Shown here: one piece after another, positions 1 through 9,460 of the stretch | Position numbering within the stretch: position 1 is the first letter of the stretch | Layout: every line of letters starts with the position of its first letter | DNA from: Fidelibacterota bacterium | GTDB lineage: Bacteria > Fidelibacterota > Marinisomatia > Marinisomatales > TCS55 | NCBI GenBank assembly: GCA_014239435.1 | Contig: JAAZYX010000003.1 | Location: 124,001-188,000, forward strand | Reading direction: 5' to 3' | Length of the DNA: 64,000 bases | Program-made: the position numbers and the translations under genes | The notes under the pieces: model-generated | Databases searched by the model: none | What the model was told of the DNA's origin: nothing | The model's input: only the letters and a program-made list of their open reading frames with translations

Positions 1-1
1 G

Positions 2-1081
2 GTGGACTGCAAACACTGTAATGCACGCTTCCGCGCCGATGAATTGTTCGAAGGAAATCCTGATGATGGAAATTGGGGTGAGATACAATGCCCGCCCTGC
101 GGAACAACGGGAAAATTAACAGAACCCCGTCAGTTTAACCTGATGTTTAAAACGCATGTCGGCCCCGTGGAAGATGATGCTGCCGTGGCGTATCTGCGAC
201 CGGAGACAGCTCAGGGAATCTATGTGAATTACCTTCTCGTCCAAGGCGCCATGAGATTAAAGATTCCCTTCGGTATTGCGCAAATCGGAAAAGCTTTTCG
301 GAATGAAATTGTAGCACGGAATTTCATTTTTCGCACACGGGAATTTGAACAGATGGAAATGCAGTATTTTGTAAAACCTGGCAGGGATGAGGAATCCATG
401 AAATCTTGGAAAGAAGAAAGGCTGAACTTTTATACCGATAAGCTGGGGATTGACAGCGCCAAACTCAGGTTTCAGCAGCACGGAGAAGGCGAGTTGGCCC
501 ATTATGCAAAGGAAGCATGGGATATCGAATATGAATTCCCGTTTGGATGGTCAGAGGTAGAAGGTGTTCACAATCGAACCGATTTTGATTTGAAGCAGCA
601 TCAAGAACATTCCGGGAAAAATATGCAGATTTTCGATCAGGAAGCGAATGAGAAATATTTCCCTTATATCATTGAAACATCCGCTGGGCTGAATAGGATG
701 TTGCTCGCAATACTCGCCGATGCCTACTGGGATGACACCGAAAATGACCGAATAGTATTAAAACTTCATCCATCTCTGGCACCGGTAAAGGCAGTGGTGT
801 GTCCGCTGGTTAAAAAAGAAGGTCTTCCTGAAATTGCCCGCAAAATTACCGATGATCTGAAATCAAATTTTAAGGTATTATACGATCAGGCCGGTTCTAT
901 CGGAAAACGGTACTACCGCCAAGATGAAATGGGAACACCATATTGTATCACAGTTGATCATCAAACATCAGAAGATCAGACGGTTACGATCCGCGAGAGG
1001 GACTCACAAGCTCAAGACCGAATTGGCTTGGATAAGCTGTCCGAAGCCCTATCTGCCAAAATCAACGACTTCAGCGCATAA
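2..1081 (+). CDS. glyS: glycyl-tRNA synthetase, dimeric type (3' part of gene)
   Basis: Charges tRNA-Gly with glycine in the cytoplasm. The reading frame is already open at the window edge, so the GTG at position 2 is not the true start. The visible 359 residues are the C-terminal part of a roughly 450-500 residue class II enzyme of the single-chain (alpha2) eukaryote/archaea/Gram-positive type. Two CxxC pairs (residues 3-6 and 30-33) fit the zinc-binding insertion. Class II motif 2 is visible as FRNE (99-102) followed by RTREFEQ (111-117). A motif 3-like SAGLNRMLLAI precedes the anticodon-binding domain, which begins near LAPVKAVVCPL. The gene ends with TAA and is followed by a 186-base gap. 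Identification is firm from the motifs; only the N terminus is missing. Confidence 0.95.
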   Translation: MDCKHCNARFRADELFEGNPDDGNWGEIQCPPCGTTGKLTEPRQFNLMFKTHVGPVEDDAAVAYLRPETAQGIYVNYLLVQGAMRLKIPFGIAQIGKAFRNEIVARNFIFRTREFEQMEMQYFVKPGRDEESMKSWKEERLNFYTDKLGIDSAKLRFQQHGEGELAHYAKEAWDIEYEFPFGWSEVEGVHNRTDFDLKQHQEHSGKNMQIFDQEANEKYFPYIIETSAGLNRMLLAILADAYWDDTENDRIVLKLHPSLAPVKAVVCPLVKKEGLPEIARKITDDLKSNFKVLYDQAGSIGKRYYRQDEMGTPYCITVDHQTSEDQTVTIRERDSQAQDRIGLDKLSEALSAKINDFSA

Positions 1082-1185
1082 TCTATTTACAGGAGTTTAA
1101 TTTCTAAACTTTCAGACGGATAATTCTGTCATATTTTCATATATATTCCCACAAATCTTTAAATAAATAAATTTCTTGCGGTTTA

Positions 1186-1222
1186 TTAAACCTCATTCTA
1201 TGTTCACCAGAATGAGGTTTAA
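1186..1222. other. perfect 14-bp inverted repeat between glyS and the TonB receptor gene
   Basis: The arms TTAAACCTCATTCT and AGAATGAGGTTTAA pair perfectly around a 9-base loop. There is no T-run on either side, so it is not a canonical intrinsic terminator. It lies about 45 bases before the receptor start. It could be a weak terminator for glyS, an mRNA-stabilising hairpin in the receptor leader, or an operator. The rest of the 1082-1267 gap is AT-rich with no other visible feature. Confidence 0.5.
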
Positions 1223-1267
1223 AAACCACATACCAATACATTCCACCACAAACCAAGGAGAAACGCT

Positions 1268-3952
1268 ATGAAAAAGCTAACCTGCTTTTTTGCTTTTCTT
1301 GGGATGGTAACCAGTCTCTGGGCCCAGTCGGGTTCAGTTTCAGGAACGATTACAGACACAGATGGCAACGATCTTGCCGGTGCTAATGTCGTTCTGGATG
1401 GGACATCCTTAGGAACAGCTTCCGACGCGAATGGATCTTACAGCATATCCAATGTACCGTTTGGTTCTTACACTATAACGGCTTCATACATTGGGCATGA
1501 ATCTGCAAGTCAGGCCGTTCATATAGGAGGCACTGCAACAACCGTTAACTTTGAGCTCGCCGGAGAAGCTATTGCGATGGGCGGAGTTATGGTAACCGGT
1601 TCCCGCGCTGCGGGCCGTACAGCCATGAAATCCCCAACGCCGATAGATGGTTTTGATGATATGGCGCTGCGCAAACAAGGCAACGGGGATTTTACTGAAA
1701 CTCTTAAGAATCAGGTACCGTCCTTCAATGCGACACCTCTAACAGGTGATGGAGCAGCATTCGTGCGCCCGACCTCAATGAGAGGCTTGCCGCCGGACAA
1801 TATCCTTGTTCTCGTTAACTCGAAACGTAGACATCGCTCAGCGTTGATTTCACATTTTGGCGCTGCCATGAATGTTGGCGCCCATGCCGTTGATGTCGGA
1901 ATGATTCCGGGAATCGCGCTCAAGCGCCTTGAAGTTCTCCGTGACGGTGCCTCGGCACAGTATGGATCGGACGCCATTGCTGGCGTGATGAACTTCATCC
2001 TGAAGGAACGCTCCGAAGGAATTGAAGTGGACGTTCAATCCGGAATGTGGCTTCCCGCACCGAACGGCAGAGGCGGTGAATTTGATCTTAAAATCGCCAC
2101 CAATGTTGGTATGAAGCTGACGGAAAAAGGCTTCCTCAATATCAGCACCGAATGGATCAACAATCCTGAACTGTCACGCGGCCAACAACATGCTTCCGCA
2201 TCTGACGGTTACAAAGGATGGAATTCGAGCTGGGGCGTTGATGATAAATCCAATACAGATAATTGGCAGACAGCCATGAACTGGGGACGGCCAAAAAGCT
2301 ACGGCTTTCGGTCTGTTTGGAATGCAGGCCTGCAAATCAATGATCATGTCCAGGCATATTCATTTGGTAACTTTGCCGATACATTTGGTGAATACAGTTT
2401 CTTCCTAAGAGCGGCGGGAAAATCTGGCGCTTTGACGGACATTCCCTTAAATCCTGCAGATTCGTCCGAAGGAAATTTTTCCTGGGGCGACACGTATCCA
2501 ATTGGGTTTACTCCGCGCCTTGAGGGGCATGGAAATGACCTAAGTTCTGTTGTTGGAATTAAGGGTGACCTTGCAAACGGATTAGAGTATGATTTCAGCG
2601 CAAGCTATGGATCCAATTATCTCCGTTACTACCTGAAAAACACTCTGAATCTTTCCTGGGGACCGTACTCACCGCACAATTTTGACATCGGGGATCTTCA
2701 GCAGGCAGAAACGAACCTGAATGCTGACTTCTCCTATGCACTTTCAGATGCTTTGAACCTTGCATTTGGCGGAGAATGGCGTGAAGAGGAATACACCATG
2801 TATCAGGGACAGAAAGAAGCCTGGATGCCTGGACCCTGGGCAAATGTAGCCCTGATCAAGGATCCAACCATAGCTGGTGATTCAACGTATTACACAGCGC
2901 CAGGTTTGGCGGCCAATGGTATGCCCGGAACAAGCCCGGATGCTGCCGGTGTTTTTGCGCGCACAAACTATGCCATTTACGGTGATGCAGAAATGGACAT
3001 GGGCGCATTGCTGGTACAGGCAGCCGGACGCTTCGAGGATTTTTCCGATTTTGGAACGACAACCAACTTTAAGGTTGCCGGTCGTTTTACGCTTGGAAAC
3101 CTCGCAACACTTCGCGGAAACTTCTCCACGGGGTTCCGTGCACCGACTCCCGGACAATCCAATTATACCGGTATTGTAACATCATTCGATGGTCCAACAG
3201 GGAAACAGGTTCAAGAAGGGACTCTTAGACCAACTGATTCTCTGACTGTTACCATGGGTGGATTAGCTTTGAAACCGGAAAGTGCGACCAATATCAGCGT
3301 TGGCTTGACCACGAATATCATTCCAAGCCTGAATCTGACAATTGATGCATACATCATTAACGTTACAGACCGCATCATAAAATCGAGATCTCTTGCTGTC
3401 ACGGGAAGCACGGAATTTTCGAAGCTCGCATTTTACACCAACAACCTCAGTACCAATACCACCGGTCTCGATGTTGTTGCTGTATTAAACATGGGGAATA
3501 CAAACCTCAGTATGGCGATGAATTACAACTCGACGACTGTTACCGACTCAGCCCAGGTTGACACAGATGGTGATGGCACAAAAGATGCCTGGCCGGTTTC
3601 CAGCAGTACGATTTTCAATATGGAAAATAATCTGCCGAAAATCCGGTTATCGTTGACCGCTGATCATAGGCTCAGTCAAAAACTTTCAGCAATGGCTCGT
3701 CTTAATTATTACGGCGAAACTATTGATGAAAGAGGCGGCCGTGAAAAGGTTGACCCAGCAATGCTGTTAGACCTTGAAATGAGTTGTGTTGTTAGTAGCA
3801 ATCTCAGTGTAGTTCTGGGCGCAAGCAATATACTGAATACATATCCGACTGAAATTTCAACTCGGTTATCTCAAGGAATGCCTTACCCACGTCGTACGCC
3901 AATTGGCTACCACGGCGGTATGACATACCTTCGGTTAATGTATAACTTCTAA
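1268..3952 (+). CDS. TonB-dependent outer-membrane receptor
   Basis: Outer-membrane active transporter that takes up a large substrate using TonB/ExbBD energy; the substrate cannot be read from the sequence. Residues 1-20 are a signal peptide ending near WAQS. Residues about 24-105 form a carboxypeptidase-regulatory-like domain (GTITDTDGNDLAGANVVLDG, then GSYTITASYIGH), typical of receptors in the FCB group. The plug domain follows (about 110-250; VLRDGASAQYGSDAIAGVMN is a typical plug end). The beta barrel then runs to a terminal phenylalanine (YLRLMYNF), the usual outer-membrane insertion signal. The barrel motif GNFSTGFRAPTPGQ is characteristic. The gene stands alone with a GGAG ribosome site (AAGGAG at 1255-1260) and its own terminator. 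No partner lipoprotein of SusD type is adjacent. Confidence 0.93.
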   Translation: MKKLTCFFAFLGMVTSLWAQSGSVSGTITDTDGNDLAGANVVLDGTSLGTASDANGSYSISNVPFGSYTITASYIGHESASQAVHIGGTATTVNFELAGEAIAMGGVMVTGSRAAGRTAMKSPTPIDGFDDMALRKQGNGDFTETLKNQVPSFNATPLTGDGAAFVRPTSMRGLPPDNILVLVNSKRRHRSALISHFGAAMNVGAHAVDVGMIPGIALKRLEVLRDGASAQYGSDAIAGVMNFILKERSEGIEVDVQSGMWLPAPNGRGGEFDLKIATNVGMKLTEKGFLNISTEWINNPELSRGQQHASASDGYKGWNSSWGVDDKSNTDNWQTAMNWGRPKSYGFRSVWNAGLQINDHVQAYSFGNFADTFGEYSFFLRAAGKSGALTDIPLNPADSSEGNFSWGDTYPIGFTPRLEGHGNDLSSVVGIKGDLANGLEYDFSASYGSNYLRYYLKNTLNLSWGPYSPHNFDIGDLQQAETNLNADFSYALSDALNLAFGGEWREEEYTMYQGQKEAWMPGPWANVALIKDPTIAGDSTYYTAPGLAANGMPGTSPDAAGVFARTNYAIYGDAEMDMGALLVQAAGRFEDFSDFGTTTNFKVAGRFTLGNLATLRGNFSTGFRAPTPGQSNYTGIVTSFDGPTGKQVQEGTLRPTDSLTVTMGGLALKPESATNISVGLTTNIIPSLNLTIDAYIINVTDRIIKSRSLAVTGSTEFSKLAFYTNNLSTNTTGLDVVAVLNMGNTNLSMAMNYNSTTVTDSAQVDTDGDGTKDAWPVSSSTIFNMENNLPKIRLSLTADHRLSQKLSAMARLNYYGETIDERGGREKVDPAMLLDLEMSCVVSSNLSVVLGASNILNTYPTEISTRLSQGMPYPRRTPIGYHGGMTYLRLMYNF

Positions 3953-3972
3953 TTGCCTTAGCAATTATGATT

Positions 3973-4007
3973 AAAAAGGCGGTGAGGAAACTCACCGCCT
4001 TTTTTTA
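3973..4007 (+). terminator. Rho-independent terminator of the TonB receptor gene
   Basis: A perfect 14-bp stem (AAAAAGGCGGTGAG paired with CTCACCGCCTTTTT), a GAAA tetraloop and a following T-run lie 20 bases after the receptor stop codon. This is one of the clearest terminators in the window. It rules out the upstream in-frame ATG at 3967 as the start of the next gene. Confidence 0.95.
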
Positions 4008-4047
4008 TTCCTCCAATGTAACTGATCGCTTAATTTTGCAACCGTTT

Positions 4048-5319
4048 ATGAATCCGAAAACTCAATCACAATTTCAAAATCTTGGCAAATCCGCCACGCT
4101 CGCTATTAACGAACACAGTGCTGCATTAGATCGGGATGGCAAGGACATCATCCGATTTGGGTTCGGTCAATCGCCTTTCCCTGTGCCCGAAGTAGTTGTG
4201 AATACCCTCAAAAATTTTGCATATCGGAAAGAATACATTTCTGTAGAAGGACTTCCCGAATTACGAGCAGCGGTCGCCAACTACTATACCGATACTCTGG
4301 TAACAGATTGTGACGCATCACAAGTCTTCATCGGCCCCGGCTCAAAAGAACTTATGTTTCTGCTTCAAATGATTCTGGATGGGGAAACAATTATTCCGAC
4401 ACCATCCTGGGTATCCTATCCTCCGCAGGCCGCGATGCTCAAAAGAAACGTCATATATATTCAAACTTCAGCGGATTCAAACTGGCTCCTATCCGCTGAT
4501 CAGCTTGATGCAAAACTTAATCATTCTTCCTCCGCCACTAAGCTTTTAATCCTTAACTATCCCGGGAACCCGTCCGGAACAACTTACCAAAAAAGCGACT
4601 TGATTGCTTTGGCGGAAATTGCCAGAAAACACGAAGTCCTTATTTTATCAGACGAAATTTATGGGCGATTAAACCATGATGGGAGTCACCAGTCCATTGC
4701 GAAATTTTATCCCGAAGGTACTATTATTAGTTCCAGCCTTTCGAAGTGGTGTGGTGCCGGTGGATGGAGGCTCGGTCATTTTCTTTTTCCGAAAGAGATG
4801 ACCCAGCTTATGCAATCCATGGCAGCGGCTGCCAGCGAAACATTTTCCTGCGTATCCGCACCCGTACAATATGCTGCGGTGCGGGCGTACCAAACAGATG
4901 AGCCCATAAATGATTATCTTTTTCATGTGCGCAGCGTGCTGGAAACTGTGGGTAATTATTGTGCAAAAAAATTGAATGATAGCGGAATCATTACCATGCG
5001 GCCGGAAGGAGGATTTTATCTTTTCCCTGATTTTTCGGAATACCGGGAATTCCTTTCAACAAAAGGTGTTTCTGATAGTGAATCGCTTTGCAGGAAATTA
5101 TTGGAAGAAACGGGGGTTGCCCTCCTTCCCGGATCGGCATTTTTTCGGAAACCCGCAGAATTGACCGCACGATTGGCGTATGTTACATTTGATGGCGAAA
5201 AAGCACTCGGGCACAGCAGAAATAATAGTTCTGACATTCTATCTATCGATGATCTAAGTCCGGTATGCAATCGAGTTGTGGAAGGCATTAGCCGAATTAT
5301 AGACTGGATTCATTCTTAA
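4048..5319 (+). CDS. PLP-dependent aminotransferase, class I/II (fold type I)
   Basis: Transfers amino groups between an amino acid and a 2-oxo acid using pyridoxal phosphate in the cytoplasm. The 423-residue product carries the family hallmarks: a substrate/cofactor segment PTPSWVSYPPQA, NYPGNPSGT, the cofactor-contacting SDEIYGRL, and the Schiff-base lysine in SLSKWCGAGGWRLG (K233). Start at 4048 was chosen because the longer frame from 3967 begins inside the terminator of the preceding gene. It resembles aspartate/aromatic aminotransferases, but the exact substrate is not decidable from sequence alone. The next gene, gamma-glutamyltransferase, starts 18 bases downstream, so the two are probably co-transcribed and may act together in amino-acid salvage. 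Confidence 0.88.
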   Translation: MNPKTQSQFQNLGKSATLAINEHSAALDRDGKDIIRFGFGQSPFPVPEVVVNTLKNFAYRKEYISVEGLPELRAAVANYYTDTLVTDCDASQVFIGPGSKELMFLLQMILDGETIIPTPSWVSYPPQAAMLKRNVIYIQTSADSNWLLSADQLDAKLNHSSSATKLLILNYPGNPSGTTYQKSDLIALAEIARKHEVLILSDEIYGRLNHDGSHQSIAKFYPEGTIISSSLSKWCGAGGWRLGHFLFPKEMTQLMQSMAAAASETFSCVSAPVQYAAVRAYQTDEPINDYLFHVRSVLETVGNYCAKKLNDSGIITMRPEGGFYLFPDFSEYREFLSTKGVSDSESLCRKLLEETGVALLPGSAFFRKPAELTARLAYVTFDGEKALGHSRNNSSDILSIDDLSPVCNRVVEGISRIIDWIHS

Positions 5320-5337
5320 ATTCAACCCAAAGTGAAC

Positions 5338-7026
5338 ATGAAAAAATTACCCATAATCCTCACCATCCTTGCTACGATCGTACAAGGCGCAAATCCGCGA
5401 CCGGTTCATGCTGAAAACGGAATGGTGGTTTCATCCAGCAGATGGGCTTCTGAAGCCGGCATTGAAATTCTTAAGAAAGGCGGGAATGCCATTGACGCTA
5501 CAGTAGCGACCGGATTCGTGCTTGCAGTCACACTTCCTCAAGCAGGGAATATTGGCGGCGGCGGATTCATGGTTGTTCATTTGGAAGACGGCACTTCTTT
5601 TACATTGGACTATAGAGAAATGGCACCCGAGGCAGCACATCGCGATATGTTTATAAATGACACCGGCGGTGTAGACCAAGAACGTGCTCTTTACTCCCAT
5701 TTATCTTCAGGCGTACCGGGTTCTGTAGATGGAATGTTAAAGGTATTCCAAGAATATGGATCCGGGAAAATATCTCGTCAGCAAATCTTAAAACAGGCAA
5801 TTATACTCGCGGAAAAGGGATTTCCTATCACGCGGAGATATGCTGCTTTCCTGAATTGGTACAAAGAATTTTTCGCGCGGGACGACGGCGCTTCCGAAGT
5901 ATTTATCAGAAAAGACAGGCGGCTCTGGCAGGAAGGGGATTATCTTATCCAACGTGATTTGGGGCGGACGTTGAAACGGATTTCTAAATACGGGCGGGAC
6001 GGATTTTATTCAGGGCTTGTAGCTGATCATATTGTAAATGAAATGAAGGAAGGCGGCGGAATTATTTCTCATTCTGACCTCGAAAATTACGAATCAAAAT
6101 TTCGCGAACCGGTAATAGGGCAATTTCGTGGATTCGATGTTGTTTCTATGGGACCGCCGAGCTCAGGAGGCGCATTGCTAGTCCACATGCTGAATATGAC
6201 GGAACACTTTGAATTGGATTCCCTTGGGTGGAATTCATCCAATTATATTCATGTTCTAACGGAAATTGAACGACGCGCCTATGCGGACCGAGCTGAACAC
6301 ATGGGCGATATGGATTTTTGGAAGGTTCCGCTCGGCATGTTTGGCTCTGAAGATTATGCGGCAGCGCGAGCGAAAACAATCAATTTGGAAAAAGCATCTC
6401 CAAGCTCAGAGGTTTTCGCCGGAGAGCCTCTTCCTTATGAAAGTACGGAAACGACTCACTATTCTGTATTGGACGGTCGGGGAAATGCTGTTTCGGTAAC
6501 AACAACTATCAATACCGCCTTCGGAAGCGGAATCGTGGTGGAAGGCGCCGGCTTTTTACTGAACAATGAAATGGACGATTTTTCTTCGAAGCCAGGATCT
6601 CCGAATGCATACGGACTCATCGGAAAAGAAGCGAACGCGATTGAACCCATGAAACGCCCGCTAAGCTCGATGACGCCAACTATCCTATTAAAGGATGGGA
6701 ATCCCTTTATTGTTGCCGGAACCCCGGGCGGATCCACGATTATTACGACCGTATTTCAAACTATATTGAATGCAGTTGTTTTTGGAATGGATATTCAGAC
6801 GTCGGTTTCCGTACCGCGAGTGCATTCACAATGGCTGCCGGATTTGATCTTTACCGAAACGAGGGCGATGTCCAAAGATGTAAAAGAAAATCTAAATCAA
6901 CGAGGACACCAAATCACTGTTTACGGTAGTGGTAGTATTGGGCGAGCGAATGCAATAATGATAGATTCTACCGGAATGTACGGCGGCGCCGATCCGCGCG
7001 GAGAAAACTCCGCTGTCGGCTATTGA
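5338..7026 (+). CDS. ggt: gamma-glutamyltransferase (glutathione hydrolase), exported
   Basis: An N-terminal-nucleophile hydrolase that removes or transfers the gamma-glutamyl group of glutathione and related compounds in the periplasm. The 562-residue product has a short signal peptide (MKKLPIILTILATIVQG). The precursor is expected to cleave itself before T372 in ETTHYSVLDG, the conserved catalytic threonine motif. Upstream GGNAIDATVATGFVL and LPQAGNIGGGGFMVV are typical of the large subunit; PLSSMTPTILLKDGNPF and GTPGGSTIITTV are typical of the small subunit. ATG 5338 is preferred to GTG 5332. Its 3' end overlaps the convergent amidohydrolase gene by 7 bases. Confidence 0.95.
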   Translation: MKKLPIILTILATIVQGANPRPVHAENGMVVSSSRWASEAGIEILKKGGNAIDATVATGFVLAVTLPQAGNIGGGGFMVVHLEDGTSFTLDYREMAPEAAHRDMFINDTGGVDQERALYSHLSSGVPGSVDGMLKVFQEYGSGKISRQQILKQAIILAEKGFPITRRYAAFLNWYKEFFARDDGASEVFIRKDRRLWQEGDYLIQRDLGRTLKRISKYGRDGFYSGLVADHIVNEMKEGGGIISHSDLENYESKFREPVIGQFRGFDVVSMGPPSSGGALLVHMLNMTEHFELDSLGWNSSNYIHVLTEIERRAYADRAEHMGDMDFWKVPLGMFGSEDYAAARAKTINLEKASPSSEVFAGEPLPYESTETTHYSVLDGRGNAVSVTTTINTAFGSGIVVEGAGFLLNNEMDDFSSKPGSPNAYGLIGKEANAIEPMKRPLSSMTPTILLKDGNPFIVAGTPGGSTIITTVFQTILNAVVFGMDIQTSVSVPRVHSQWLPDLIFTETRAMSKDVKENLNQRGHQITVYGSGSIGRANAIMIDSTGMYGGADPRGENSAVGY

Positions 7027-8201
7027 GAATTTTTCCCGATTAAATCGTCGATCACTTGAACAAACACCGAGGCGCCAATCAAGAGCGCATCTTCATCTAT
7101 ATCAAAATCCGAGCTGTGGTGCGACACGCTTCCTAACGGCCGATTTGTCGGCGCAGATCCTACAAAAAAGAAGCATCCCGGAATCTTTTGCGCATAATAG
7201 CTAAAGTCCTCTCCGCCCATTGAGAGATAGGGAAAATCAGCGCCTTCACCCACAATCTTTTTCGCAGAGCTTAACAATTTTTCATAGGCGCCTTCATCAT
7301 TGATCGTGGCCGGATAGCCGTCTTGATAATCGAACTCAATCGTAGCACCAAATGTTTGCCCAATGCCGTTTATGATTTCCGCCATGCGCTTTTTAATCAT
7401 GGCTCTTATGTCCTCCTCATACGCTCGCGCCGTTCCCTGCAGAATAATCTCGTCAGCGATTACATTAAAATTGTAGCCGCCGTTTATTTTTCCGATGGAT
7501 ACTACCGAACTTTCCAGCGGATTGGTATTCCGACTTACAATGGTCTGCAGAGCCGTAATTAAATGAGACGCAGCAATAATCGGATCCACCGATCCATGAG
7601 GTGTGGCTCCGTGCCCCCCGGTTCCCCTAACCGTAATGGTAAACTTATCGGCATATGCTAAAATCGGTCCGGATTTTATTCCGATCTCCCCTGTTTTCTG
7701 GTAGGTCCATAAATGAATCCCGTAAATCTCATCTACCTCATCCAGACATCCGTCCTCGATCATGTAGCGGGCACCTCCTTCTCCTTCTTCTGCCGGCTGA
7801 AATATGAAGCGCACGTTTCCATTGAGCTCATCTTTTTTATCCGCCAACACTTTCGCGGCGCCTAATAGCATGGCGACATGGCCGTCGTGCCCGCAGGCGT
7901 GCATTACATTTTCATTCACAGAAATATATTCTTTATCGCCTGTTTCCTGAATCGGCAAACCGTCCATGTCCGCTCGCAGCGCTATCGTTGGACCGTCCCC
8001 ATTTCCTTTTAAATCACCGACAACACCGGTTTTCCCGATACCCGTTTTTACTTCCATCCCCAGCGATTTTAGTCTTTCTGTTACCAACCCGGCAGTTCGG
8101 ATTTCCTGAAATCCAAGTTCCGGATGTTTGTGGATGTCTCTTCGGGTGCTGATGATTTCATCTTTGATGAGTTCGATTTTGTTTAGAATATTTATTTTCA
8201 T
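7020..8201 (-). CDS. M20 family metal-dependent amidohydrolase
   Basis: Hydrolyses an N-acyl amino acid, hippurate-like or related amide with a di-metal centre. The 393-residue product shows the M20D pattern: DIHKHPELGFQE near the N terminus, ALRADMDGLPIQE, MHACGHDGHVAMLLGAA with metal-binding histidines and aspartate, and FQPAEEGEGGARYMIEDG with the catalytic glutamate pair. The central dimerisation domain begins near KFTITVRGTGGHGATPH, and the C-terminal MGGEDFSYYAQ supplies further ligands. No signal peptide is visible, so it is probably cytoplasmic. It converges on ggt with a 7-base overlap. Substrate assignment (hippurate, acyl amino acid, IAA conjugate) is not possible from sequence. 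Confidence 0.92.
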   Translation of the reverse strand: MKINILNKIELIKDEIISTRRDIHKHPELGFQEIRTAGLVTERLKSLGMEVKTGIGKTGVVGDLKGNGDGPTIALRADMDGLPIQETGDKEYISVNENVMHACGHDGHVAMLLGAAKVLADKKDELNGNVRFIFQPAEEGEGGARYMIEDGCLDEVDEIYGIHLWTYQKTGEIGIKSGPILAYADKFTITVRGTGGHGATPHGSVDPIIAASHLITALQTIVSRNTNPLESSVVSIGKINGGYNFNVIADEIILQGTARAYEEDIRAMIKKRMAEIINGIGQTFGATIEFDYQDGYPATINDEGAYEKLLSSAKKIVGEGADFPYLSMGGEDFSYYAQKIPGCFFFVGSAPTNRPLGSVSHHSSDFDIDEDALLIGASVFVQVIDDLIGKNSQ

Positions 8202-8298
8202 AAAAGCCCACTTATTTTGTATTAGTTAATTATTATATAGATATAGAATTGGGTTAAAAATACATAAAGCTATCTTTATTATTCCCCTTTTAGTTTAA

Positions 8299-8475
8299 CT
8301 TTCACCAATAAAGGCAAAAAGTGGAAAAAAAGAAAGGATAAAGGATATTAATAATGGTTTTCAAAGTAATAATTACTATTACTATTTGCCTATCTCCAAT
8401 GCATCAGGAACATACTTTTTACAAATAAGCGACGGCAAGAGATTCGATTCCCATAAAATAGTCCTGCTTAAATAG
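8299..8475 (+). pseudogene. remnant of a T9SS C-terminal sorting domain in an intergenic gap
   Basis: This 312-base gap between the amidohydrolase and purine nucleoside phosphorylase genes (8202-8513) has no full gene. On the plus strand one frame is open from 8299 to a TAG at 8473-8475 and has no usable start codon. Its last residues read ASGTYFLQISDGKRF then DSHKIVLLK and stop, matching the pattern of a type IX secretion type A C-terminal sorting domain (G-I/T-Y-x-x-x-I ... K-K-I-V-x-x-K, protein end). The upstream part is low-complexity (SNNYYYYLPIS) and does not look like a folded domain. I read it as the tail of a deleted secreted-protein gene. The remaining gap is AT-rich with no recognised signal. 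Confidence 0.5.
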
Positions 8476-8513
8476 CCGCTTCCACTTCCCGTCTGTTTTT
8501 TGTGCTCATTTCT

Positions 8514-9347
8514 TCAATCCTCTTCCTTTCTCATGTTTTCAATTATTTTCTGAATTAACGCTATAAATGATGCGCTTGACTTCTGTGCAGTCTCAAGTAC
8601 ATCCTCATGCGTGAGCGGTTCCTCGCTTACGCCGGCTGCATAATTGGTTAAACACGAAAGTGTTAACGTTCGCATTCCAAGTTCGCCTGCTGTAATAATT
8701 TCGGGTACGGTGCTCATTCCAACCGCATCACCGCCTAATGAATCAAAAAATTCGATTTCGGCGGTGGTTTCATACGACGGCCCCAGCGTCCAGCAATAGG
8801 TTCCTTTTGATATTTCAATTCCCAATTCTTCTGCAAATGCTTCAGCCAATGCAATCAACTCAGGATCGTGGTAAGCCGTGGTCGATTGTAATATAGGATC
8901 ATCAATGGTATGCCTAAAGGTGCAATCCAAATGTCCGGTAATTGCCATAAGTGTCCCGGGTGGATTTTCCTTTTTTATTGAACCTGAAGAATTGGTAATA
9001 ATCAGATTTTCAATACCAAGTGCATTAAATAGCTTTACCGGAATAGTAACCGTATTAAAATCATATCCTTCGTATAAATGGAATCGTCCCGATGCAAGCA
9101 TCACGTCCGTCCCATTAAGTGTTCCTGAAACAAATTCACCGGAATGACCTTCTACTGTGGACACAGGAAAACCCTTCAACTCTGAATATGAAACCGTCTT
9201 TTTATTCGTAAGCTCATCAGCAAGAGCGCCCAATCCGGATCCCAGAATAATGCCGGTTTTCCCTGAAAATCCTGTAATGTCCAAAATCTGTTCTTTCAGA
9301 TTTGCAATCAGGTGAAGCGATGTAGATATTGGGGCTGTTTTCATCAT
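8514..9347 (-). CDS. punA: purine nucleoside phosphorylase, trimeric type
   Basis: Cleaves purine (deoxy)nucleosides with phosphate to base and (deoxy)ribose-1-phosphate for purine salvage. The 277-residue length matches the trimeric (mammalian-like) PNP/MTAP family. Motifs seen are the phosphate loop GIILGSGLGALADEL, the segment SGRFHLYEGYD, NSSGSIKKENPPGTLM, the base-binding TYCWTLGPSYETTAEIEF, and GDAVGMSTVPEIITA followed by LTNYAAGV. This set is diagnostic. The gene is monocistronic on the minus strand and divergent from moxR, with a 113-base shared promoter region. The alternative, an S-methyl-5'-thioadenosine phosphorylase, is less likely because the purine-site motif is of PNP type. 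Confidence 0.92.
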   Translation of the reverse strand: MMKTAPISTSLHLIANLKEQILDITGFSGKTGIILGSGLGALADELTNKKTVSYSELKGFPVSTVEGHSGEFVSGTLNGTDVMLASGRFHLYEGYDFNTVTIPVKLFNALGIENLIITNSSGSIKKENPPGTLMAITGHLDCTFRHTIDDPILQSTTAYHDPELIALAEAFAEELGIEISKGTYCWTLGPSYETTAEIEFFDSLGGDAVGMSTVPEIITAGELGMRTLTLSCLTNYAAGVSEEPLTHEDVLETAQKSSASFIALIQKIIENMRKEED

Positions 9348-9460
9348 TAGAGATGCAGTCAGAATTTCTAATGGAACAAGACGCAGGACAAGACATTAAG
9401 TTTGATTCATGGATGAAGCCCGTGTAAGTTTTCTATCACTTTTCAAATAGGAAATAAATC

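Noticed and set aside
3967-4047. Extended start of the aminotransferase at ATG 3967
   Set aside because: This start and the first codons lie inside the intrinsic terminator of the TonB receptor gene, and the extra residues do not match the family.
9353-9427. 24-codon frame before moxR (ends DIKFDSWMKPV)
   Set aside because: Protein-like composition but no ribosome site, very short and overlapping the promoter region of two divergent genes; not supportable.
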